Positions 58,180 to 64,000 of a stretch of DNA of 64,000 nt are shown here, in pieces. Under the pieces are notes generated by a model that ran no database searches, was not told the DNA's origin, and was given only the letters and a program-made list of their open reading frames with translations. The stretch is from Micromonospora sp045209745 (GTDB lineage Bacteria; Actinomycetota; Actinomycetes; Mycobacteriales; Micromonosporaceae), in assembly GCF_045209745.1 (NCBI RefSeq), contig NZ_CP109273.1, forward strand, positions 2,604,001 to 2,668,000, written 5' to 3'. Every line of letters begins with the position of its first letter. Position 1 is the stretch's first letter. A program made the position numbers and the translations under genes.

Positions 58180-60306
58180 TCAGCTGCCCACCGGGCCGCC
58201 ATCGAGGCGCCAGGTGACCACCACGCCCGGCTTGGCGTAGTCACCGTCGGGCCAGTTCGAGGCCGGGTTCTCCACCGAGGCGCCGGTGATCTCACCCGGG
58301 TGCTGCACCGCCACGAAGACCGAGCGGTTGTCGCCGGTGATGAACGGGCCGCAGGTCTCCGCGCCGAGCGGCACGGTCAGGAACTGCTTGAGGTGACCCC
58401 GCTCCGGGCCCTCCACGGCGGTGGCGAACAGGCCATCGTTGCTGCCCAGCGCGTTGCCGTCGGTGGAGATCCACAGGTTGCCGGTGGCGTCGAAGGCGAC
58501 GTTGTCCGGGCAGGAGATCGGGGAGACCTTGGTCTTGTCGTACCCGGCGAAGAAGGTCGACGCGTCGGTCGGGTCGCCGCAGACGATCGGCAGCGACCAG
58601 GCGAAGGTCTCTGCGGCGTTGTCGTTGCGGTCCTCGACCAGCTCCAGGATCTGCCCGTGCTTGTTGGCGTTGCGCGGGTTGGCCTCGTCCGGCTTCGGGT
58701 TGCTGCCGACGCCTCGGTTGGTGTTGTTGGTCAGCGCCACGTACACCTTGCCGGTGAGCAGGCTCGGCTCGACGTCCTCCGGGCGGTCCATCTTGGTCGC
58801 GCCGACCTTGTCACCGGCGAGTCGGGTGAAGGTGAGCACGTCCGCGGCGGTCATCCCGTCGACGAACGAGCGGTTGCCGCTGACCAGCTTGATCCAGCGA
58901 CCCCGGCCGTTGAACGCGCCGTCGGTGGGGAGCTTGCCCGACCCGTCGATCTCGGCGGCGCTGGTCTGGTCGAGCTTCGCCACGTAGAGCGTGCCGGACT
59001 CCAGCAGGGTCAGGTTGTGCTTGCGGGCAGCCCAGGAGTTGCCCTTCAGGAACTTCTTGTCCGAGACGAACTTGTAGAGGTAGTCGAACCGCTCGTCGTC
59101 GCCCATGTACGCGACCACGTGGCCGTCCTTGGCCACGATCACGTTTGCGCCCTCGTGCTTGAACCGGCCCATCGCGGTGTGCTTGCGCGGGCGGCTCTCC
59201 GGGTCGAACGGGTCGATCTCGACGACCCAACCGAACCGGTGCGCCTCGTTGGGGTGCTTGGCCAGGTCGAAGCGCTCGTCGGCGCGCTCCCACTTGCGGC
59301 TGCCGCTGGGGTAGCGGCTGGCGGTGCTGATGCCGTAGCGGTCCAGCTTCGGCTTCAGGTCGGCCGGAGCGGCGTCGGCGCCCACGAAGTACTGGTTGAA
59401 GTTCTCCTCGCCGGAGAGCACCGTGCCCCACGGGGTCACGCCACCGGCGCAGTTGTTCAGCGTGCCGACGACCGTACGGCCCCTGGGGTCTGCGGCGGTC
59501 TTCAGCCAGGCCGAGCCGGCGGCCGGGCCGGTCAGGTCGAACTTGGTGCTGAGCGCCGTGACCCGCCGGTTGTACGCCCGGGGGCCCTTGTCGACCGGCT
59601 TCCACTGCCCGGTGCCGGCGACCCGCTCCAACTCCACCACGGACATGCCGTGCGCGGCCATGGCGGTGCGCAGCTGCTCCACGGAGAGCCCGTCCAGGCC
59701 GGGGAAGCCCGGGAACATGAGGTCCTCGTTGGTGTACTCGTGGTTGACCACAAGCAGCGCCCGCTTGCCCTGCTTGTCCAGCGGCAGCACGCCCACGAAG
59801 TCGTTGTTGTAACCGAACTGCTTGGACTGCGCGGCGGCGGTCTGGTGATGCAGGTTGAACTCCGGTGCGCCCGGCAGGACCGGGTCACCCCACTTGATCA
59901 CCACAGCGTGGTCGTAGCCATTCGGGACGACCAGGGTGTCCAGCTTGTTCGGTGGGATCGGCTTGAAGGTCAGCGCGCCGTTGCCGACGCCGGTGCTGGG
60001 ACGGCCGAAACCGAAGGCCTCCGGGACGTCCGGGGTCGTGGGGGCCGCCATGGCGGGGGCCGCACCGGCGAGCGCACCGGCTGCCGCGCCGCCGAAGCCG
60101 AGGACCAGCGCGCCGACCGCGCCGGCCCGGACCACGCCACGCCGCGAGACCTCCGCGTTCACCACGTCTGAAAAGTACGCGTTGTCGGAGGTGTTCGGTA
60201 CCGGGTGGTCACAGGCGTTTCCGCAGCGGTACAGGCAGGTCATGGCGTCTCGGGTGCCATGGCGGTTGCCGTTCAACAGGGGGAGCAGCCGGGGACGGTC
60301 GCTCAT
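58180..60306 (-). CDS. PhoX-like (DUF839) phosphatase, Tat-exported
   Basis: 708 residues. An unusually long leader of about 50 residues with three Cys (CLYRCGNACDHP) comes before a twin-arginine motif SRRGVVRAGA and hydrophobic segment ending APAMAA. The rest is a DUF839 beta-propeller: VVNHEYTNEDLMFPG, GEENFNQYFVG, RFGWVVEIDPFDP, DDERFDYLYKFVS and RPEDVE segments match the PhoX family, whose enzymes are calcium/iron-dependent alkaline phosphatases. Specific phosphate substrate not shown. The ATG at 60306 has GGAGG 9 bases upstream. No PHO box was identified. Confidence 0.92.
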   Translation of the reverse strand: MSDRPRLLPLLNGNRHGTRDAMTCLYRCGNACDHPVPNTSDNAYFSDVVNAEVSRRGVVRAGAVGALVLGFGGAAAGALAGAAPAMAAPTTPDVPEAFGFGRPSTGVGNGALTFKPIPPNKLDTLVVPNGYDHAVVIKWGDPVLPGAPEFNLHHQTAAAQSKQFGYNNDFVGVLPLDKQGKRALLVVNHEYTNEDLMFPGFPGLDGLSVEQLRTAMAAHGMSVVELERVAGTGQWKPVDKGPRAYNRRVTALSTKFDLTGPAAGSAWLKTAADPRGRTVVGTLNNCAGGVTPWGTVLSGEENFNQYFVGADAAPADLKPKLDRYGISTASRYPSGSRKWERADERFDLAKHPNEAHRFGWVVEIDPFDPESRPRKHTAMGRFKHEGANVIVAKDGHVVAYMGDDERFDYLYKFVSDKKFLKGNSWAARKHNLTLLESGTLYVAKLDQTSAAEIDGSGKLPTDGAFNGRGRWIKLVSGNRSFVDGMTAADVLTFTRLAGDKVGATKMDRPEDVEPSLLTGKVYVALTNNTNRGVGSNPKPDEANPRNANKHGQILELVEDRNDNAAETFAWSLPIVCGDPTDASTFFAGYDKTKVSPISCPDNVAFDATGNLWISTDGNALGSNDGLFATAVEGPERGHLKQFLTVPLGAETCGPFITGDNRSVFVAVQHPGEITGASVENPASNWPDGDYAKPGVVVTWRLDGGPVGS

Positions 60307-60469
60307 GGGAGAAGCCTCCAGGGAGTCGGTGGCACGACAGGCGACGTACCAGCCGGACGCTAGGAGGACGTGGTGAGCGCACGCCGGCCACGATGTGAAC
60401 CGGGCATGAACACCCTTGTGGGCGGCCACCGGCACGCAGCCGGTCTGACCTCGGGCTGAACCGATCGGC

Positions 60470-61048
60470 GTGACCGCACGTATTCACGAGCGGACGCACC
60501 GCCGGACGCGCGCCGGAAGCGAGGAGACCGCCATCAGCGACCATGACGCCCAACTGCTGCGCGCGCTGCACGACGAGCACGCGGACGCGCTGTACGCCCA
60601 TGCCCTGCGGCTGGTCAACGGGGACCGGCAGCGGGCCGAGGACCTGGTGCAGGAGACGCTGCTGCGGGCCTGGCGACATCCGGAGTCACTCGACCCGCGG
60701 CGCGGGTCGGTGCGGTCCTGGCTGTTCACCACCGCCCGCAACCTGGCCATCGACGCGTGGCGGCGGCGGTCCACCCGGGTCGGCGAGGTGTTCACCGACG
60801 ACCTGCCCGAGCCGCCCGAGGCTATCGACGAGGCCGAGCGGGCGGTGGAGGCGTGGACTGTCGCCGAGGCACTGAACCGGCTCAGCCCGACCCATCGGGA
60901 AGTGCTGGTCGAGTGCTTCTACCAGGGGCGGTCGGTGGCCGAGGCGGCATCCCGCCTGGGCGTACCGCCGGGGACCGTGAAGTCCCGCACCCACTACGCG
61001 CTGCGGTCTCTACGGTTGGTCCTGGCTGAGATGGGGGTGACGGGATGA
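60470..61048 (+). CDS. ECF-family RNA polymerase sigma factor
   Basis: 192 residues. Region 2 spans LYAHALRLVNGDRQRAEDLV and LVQETLLRAWRHPESLDPRRG, with RSWLFTTARNLAIDAWRRR; region 4 is LNRLSPTHREVLVECFYQGR and PPGTVKSRTHYALRSLR. The start is GTG at 60470; the first 25 residues are charged and not conserved in look, and no better start codon follows. Coupled to the anti-sigma gene by a 4-base overlap, so the pair is a regulatory switch. Divergent from the PhoX-like gene, a possible target. Confidence 0.92.
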   Translation: MTARIHERTHRRTRAGSEETAISDHDAQLLRALHDEHADALYAHALRLVNGDRQRAEDLVQETLLRAWRHPESLDPRRGSVRSWLFTTARNLAIDAWRRRSTRVGEVFTDDLPEPPEAIDEAERAVEAWTVAEALNRLSPTHREVLVECFYQGRSVAEAASRLGVPPGTVKSRTHYALRSLRLVLAEMGVTG

Positions 61049-61764
61049 CCCGGTGCGAGTTCGCGTACGACGACGGCGCGTACGTGCTGGGTGCCCTGGC
61101 CCCCGCCGAGCGGGCGGCCTACGAGCGGCACCTCGCCGGCTGCGCCTCCTGCCGGGAGGCGGTCGCTGAGATCGCCGTTCTGCCCGGGTTGCTCGGGCGT
61201 CTCGACCCGACGGGGTTGGAGCAGATCCTGCCGCCGCCGGCCCCACCCCGGGTGCCCGCGCTCCTGGAGGAGGCCCGGCGCCGTCGGCGTCGGGAACGCT
61301 CCGCGGGCCGGCGACGGTACGCGCTGACCACGCTGGCCGCCGCCGGGCTGGCCCTGATGGTCGGCGTGGGCACAGCCGTGGTGCTGCCTCGGCCCGCCGG
61401 CCCGCCCGGCCCTCCCGGGGCGCAGGGCACCACGCCTGCCCCGCAGCTGTCGATGGTCGCCATGCGGCCGGTGGCTGCCGCCGGGCCGGTGCACGCCGAC
61501 CTCGGGCTGACCGGCACCAAGTGGGGCACCGAGGTGACCATGCGCTGCGGGTACGACGCGCGGGCGAGCTATGGCAAGGCGTACCCGTTCCGGCTGGTGG
61601 CGCACGGCCCGAACGGCGCGAGCGAGCAGATCGGCTCCTGGCTCGCCGCGCCCGGTGACGCTCTCCAGTTCACCGGTGCCACGAGGTTCACCGACGCCGA
61701 GCTGATAAGCGTCGAGCTCCAACGAGCCGACGGCACGCCCATCCTCACCTACGCGGTCCCCTGA
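61045..61764 (+). CDS. Membrane anti-sigma factor with zinc-finger domain
   Basis: 239 residues. The N-terminal zinc-binding anti-sigma domain has Cys4 and the H-x-x-x-C-x-x-C motif RHLAGCASCREAV (about 31-43). One membrane segment lies at about 91-113, followed by a Pro/Gly linker and an extracytoplasmic domain of about 110 residues (TGTKWGTEVTMRCGYDA) that may sense envelope or redox state. It should hold the coupled sigma factor inactive. The ATG overlaps the sigma stop. Confidence 0.91.
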   Translation: MTRCEFAYDDGAYVLGALAPAERAAYERHLAGCASCREAVAEIAVLPGLLGRLDPTGLEQILPPPAPPRVPALLEEARRRRRRERSAGRRRYALTTLAAAGLALMVGVGTAVVLPRPAGPPGPPGAQGTTPAPQLSMVAMRPVAAAGPVHADLGLTGTKWGTEVTMRCGYDARASYGKAYPFRLVAHGPNGASEQIGSWLAAPGDALQFTGATRFTDAELISVELQRADGTPILTYAVP

Positions 61765-61782
61765 CCGCCCCACCCTGCTCCT

Positions 61783-61855
61783 CGCGATCTTGCACTTTCT
61801 GTCCTGCCATAAGGGGTATAGCGCCCATAATGGCGACCGAAACTGCAAGATCGCG
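61783..61855. repeat. Intergenic palindrome 4, GATC-edged, between convergent genes
   Basis: CGCGATCTTGCA (61783-61794) matches TGCAAGATCGCG (61844-61855); inward, CTTTCTGTC/GACCGAAAC and GCCAT/ATGGC pair with a few mismatches, giving a 73-base imperfect hairpin with an AT-rich core. It lies 18 bases after the anti-sigma stop and 29 bases beyond the end of rarD. Confidence 0.75.
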
Positions 61856-61884
61856 GCGGGTTCGGGGGTGGGTTCGGGGGTGGG

Positions 61885-62823
61885 TCAGGGGGTGGGGACG
61901 GGCTCGGGGGTTCGGGTGGGGGTGCGGGTGGGGGTGCGGGTTCGGCGGGCCTGGCGGGAGGTGCGGACGGCGTCGGCGGTGAAGACGACGAGGGCGAGCC
62001 AGACCAGCGCGAAGCCGGCGAGGCGGGCCGGAGGCATCGGCTCGTGGAAGATCAGCACACCGCAGCCGAGCTGGATGATCGGCGCCAGATACTGGACCAT
62101 GCCGAGGCTGCTCAGCGGCAGCCGGTTGGCCGCCCCGGCGAACAGGAGCAGCGGGATCGCCGTGGCCGCACCGGCCAGCACCAGCAGCGCGGTGTGCCCG
62201 GCCGAGACGTGCCCGAAGGTCGAGTCGGCGCTCCTCATCAGCCAGGCGAGATAACCCAGCGCCGGCAGCGCCAGCACCGCCGACTCGACGAAGAGCCCCT
62301 CCGCCGGCGGCAGCCCCAGCCGCTTCTTGACCAGGCCGTAGCCGGCGAAGCTGAACGCCAGGGTCAACGCCAGCCAGGGCAGCCGGCCGTAGTCCACGGT
62401 GAGCACCGCGACCGCCGACGCGCCGATCCCCAGCGCCACCCACTGCGCCGGACGTAGCCGCTCCCGCAGCACCGTCACCCCGAGCAGCACCACGACCAGC
62501 GGGTTGATGAAGTAGCCGAGCGCGGTCTCCACCACCCGGTCGGAGTTGACCCCGTAGATGTAGGTGCCCCAGTTGACCGCGATCAGCGCGGCGGCGGCGA
62601 TGATCCCGGCCACCGCCCAGGGGCGGCGCAGCAGCGCCCGCAGGAAGCCGACGTTGCGCAGCGCGGCCAACAGCAGGGCCACGAAGACCACCGACCAGAC
62701 GATCCGGTGGGCCAGGATCTCCAGCGGGCCAGCCGGTCGCAACAGCTTGAGATAGATAGGAAAGAAACCCCAGAGCAGGTACGCGCCGAGGCCGTAGAGG
62801 TATCCCTGGCGGAGTGACGTCAC
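61885..62823 (-). CDS. rarD: EamA/RarD-type transporter
   Basis: 312 residues with ten membrane segments. GYLYGLGAYLLWGFFPIYLK and the NWGTYIYGVNSDRVVETALG segment are diagnostic of RarD proteins in the drug/metabolite transporter superfamily. Substrate unproven. The C-terminus ends in repeated TPTRTP steps encoded by a G-run-rich tract (minus strand C-runs). GTG at 62823 overlaps the GNAT stop by 4 bases, so the two are coupled. Confidence 0.91.
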   Translation of the reverse strand: MTSLRQGYLYGLGAYLLWGFFPIYLKLLRPAGPLEILAHRIVWSVVFVALLLAALRNVGFLRALLRRPWAVAGIIAAAALIAVNWGTYIYGVNSDRVVETALGYFINPLVVVLLGVTVLRERLRPAQWVALGIGASAVAVLTVDYGRLPWLALTLAFSFAGYGLVKKRLGLPPAEGLFVESAVLALPALGYLAWLMRSADSTFGHVSAGHTALLVLAGAATAIPLLLFAGAANRLPLSSLGMVQYLAPIIQLGCGVLIFHEPMPPARLAGFALVWLALVVFTADAVRTSRQARRTRTPTRTPTRTPEPVPTP

Positions 62824-63317
62824 GTCTCCACCGTAAGGGGCGTACCGCCGCTTTGTTCCTTTCCGGTGACCCGGCTCACCGGCGGACGCTGGTCGAGCTG
62901 CATCCACCGCTGCGGCACCTCCAGCGGCGTGAAGCCCACACCCGCGTACACCTGGTGTGCGTCGTTCGTGGCCAGCAGGATCCGGCGTACGCCGAGCTCG
63001 GCCAGGTGGTCGCGGACCGCGCCGGCCAGCCACCCGCCCAACCCGCGGCCCCGGGCGGAGCGGTCGACGTACACGTCGCACAGCCAGGCGAACGTGGCGC
63101 CGTCGGTGACCGCCCGTGCCACCGCCACCTGGCTGCCGTCCTCGGGCCGGTAGACGCCGAACGGCAGTGAGCCGGCGAACGCGCGGGCGGTGGTCTCCCG
63201 GTCCCGTCCGAGCGCCCAGTACGCGTCGGTGGACAACCAGTGGTGCACCAGGTCCAGATCGAGCCGGGCGGGGTCGGTGCTGAGCAGGTGGCCGTCGGTG
63301 CGGGTCAGCGAGAACAC
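62820..63317 (-). CDS. GNAT-family N-acetyltransferase
   Basis: 165 residues. The acetyl-CoA-binding motif A is seen as VYVDRSARGRGLGGWLAGAV, with Q/R-x-x-G-x-G as R-G-R-G-L-G; GVGFTPLEVPQRWMQ is motif B. Substrate unknown. First gene of a two-gene run with rarD. ATG at 63317. Confidence 0.9.
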   Translation of the reverse strand: MFSLTRTDGHLLSTDPARLDLDLVHHWLSTDAYWALGRDRETTARAFAGSLPFGVYRPEDGSQVAVARAVTDGATFAWLCDVYVDRSARGRGLGGWLAGAVRDHLAELGVRRILLATNDAHQVYAGVGFTPLEVPQRWMQLDQRPPVSRVTGKEQSGGTPLTVET

Positions 63318-63445
63318 GCTGCGACGCTAACTGCCGGGGCGGGCACCCACGCCGGCCAATTCCCGAACTCTGGTCAGTGGCCCGCCCGGACCCCGACCGT
63401 GGTCGGAGCCCCGGGCGGACCGGGTCGGTGCTGGCCGGTGACCGG

Positions 63446-63832
63446 TCAGTCGCGGTCGAGGACGGCGCCGAGGATCCAGGTCACGATGCTCACGAAGAGA
63501 GCACCGAGCACGGCGGCCGGCCAGAAACCGTCCACGAAGAACGGCAGGTCGACCTGGTCGGCGATCCAGCTGGTGAGCAGGAACAGCAGCCCGTTCACCA
63601 CCAGCGCGATGAGACCCAGGGTCAGCAGGTAGAAGCCACAGCCGACGGTCTTGATGATCGGCTGGAGAACCGCGTTGACCACACCGAAGATCACCGCCAC
63701 CAGGAGCAGCGTGGTCACCGTCTCGACGGCGGAGTTCGACTCCAGAGAGATGCCCGGAATGAGGAGTGTGGCCAGCCAGAAAGCCAGCGCTGTGCTGGCC
63801 AGCCGAATAAGCAGACCTTTCAGAAAACCCAT
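63446..63832 (-). CDS. Four-TM phage-holin superfamily IV-like membrane protein
   Basis: 128 residues with four hydrophobic segments. The family (PF04020, mycobacterial 4-TM holin type) has a segment near LLLVAVIFGVVNAVLQPIIK and GLIALVVNGLLFLLTSWIA, both present. Chromosomal copies are widespread and not prophage markers. Role unknown. Confidence 0.85.
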   Translation of the reverse strand: MGFLKGLLIRLASTALAFWLATLLIPGISLESNSAVETVTTLLLVAVIFGVVNAVLQPIIKTVGCGFYLLTLGLIALVVNGLLFLLTSWIADQVDLPFFVDGFWPAAVLGALFVSIVTWILGAVLDRD

Positions 63833-63893
63833 GGCGGGGATCGTGCCACGGACCGCGCACCGGCGTAACCCGGCAGTTGACCACCCGGGTGGA

Positions 63894-64000
63894 TCAGCCG
63901 CGCGCCGGCCGCCCGATCAGTTGCGACTCGATCGGAGTGGGGGAGAGCAGTGCCCAGCGCAGCGCCCGGCGGTTGACCACCGCCACCATGTCGTCCCGGA
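63894..64000 (-). CDS. C-terminal fragment of an unidentified gene at the right edge
   Basis: The last 34 codons of a minus-strand gene, ending TGA at 63894-63896. The peptide includes DDMVAVVNRRALRWALLSPT and ends PARG. Third positions are G/C-rich as in real genes here. Too short to name. Confidence 0.6.
   Translation of the reverse strand, partial: RDDMVAVVNRRALRWALLSPTPIESQLIGRPARG

Noticed and set aside
60458..60481. ECF-type promoter GAACC-N16-CGT near the sigma gene start
   Set aside because: The CGT would lie 10 bases inside the coding region, and no later start codon is available, so it cannot drive this gene unless the start is mis-assigned.
63446..63832. Prophage marker (holin)
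   Set aside because: The family is widespread as a chromosomal gene in actinobacteria and no other phage gene is present.

Overview
This is a 64 kb stretch of a very GC-rich actinobacterial chromosome, most likely from the Micromonosporaceae (Micromonospora-like). That placement is an inference from gene content: futalosine menaquinone genes (mqnE, mqnA, mqnC), a 14-gene nuo operon, a DUF222/HNH gene, EspC/WXG-like proteins, long Pro/Thr-rich surface tails, frequent GTG starts and ATGA/GTGA gene overlaps. No tRNA, rRNA, CRISPR array, prophage or insertion sequence was recognised.

Layout: (1) 1-5766, minus strand: the first 48 codons of a glycolipid-binding-like gene, a DEAD-box helicase with a repeat-rich tail, a proline-rich tail-anchored protein and a secreted NlpC/P60 peptidase. 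(2) 6003-8014, plus: mqnE and two small membrane proteins. (3) 8100-11526: divergent secreted C39-like peptidase and M14 zinc carboxypeptidase. (4) 11602-14765: cobalamin riboswitch and a vitamin B12-type ABC uptake operon (btuFCD). (5) 14786-18278, minus: membrane protein, winged-helix regulator, ABC ATPase and ABC permease, translationally coupled in part, then a VOC protein. (6) 18391-20714, plus: an EspC-like protein, a large WXG-like hydrophobic protein, a YbaB protein and an unknown. (7) 20778-25062, minus: HelD-type helicase and DUF222/HNH protein, separated by a tandem-repeat region. (8) 25430-28311: mqnA, then two tandem paralogous SxxK serine-hydrolase-like membrane proteins. (9) 28684-32387: paaABCDE. 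(10) 32606-38539: mqnC, an LPVTG surface protein, menG, a small acidic protein and menJ. (11) 38674-54754: nuoA-nuoN, complete and in canonical order, followed by a polyprenyl diphosphate synthase. (12) 55906-64000: MFS transporter/IclR regulator, PhoX-like phosphatase, ECF sigma and anti-sigma, RarD, GNAT, a holin-like membrane protein and a partial gene at the right edge.

The main functional theme is respiration with menaquinone. MqnA and MqnE make the first committed steps, MqnC a later one, the trans-prenyl synthase supplies the side chain, MenG methylates the ring, MenJ reduces the chain, and complex I uses the quinone. MqnB, MqnD and the prenyltransferase are not in the window. A Rex-operator-like site and a second palindrome lie just upstream of menJ, which itself precedes nuoA, so redox control of quinone tailoring and complex I together is plausible.

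The least explained signals are: four dispersed intergenic palindromes that all carry GATC near their outer edges; the EspC/WXG/YbaB cassette with no secretion machinery nearby; the twin serine-hydrolase-like proteins, one with a rearranged SDN motif; tandem repeats inside helicase genes and upstream of the HelD-type gene; and a nested hairpin between the hydrolases and the paa operon.
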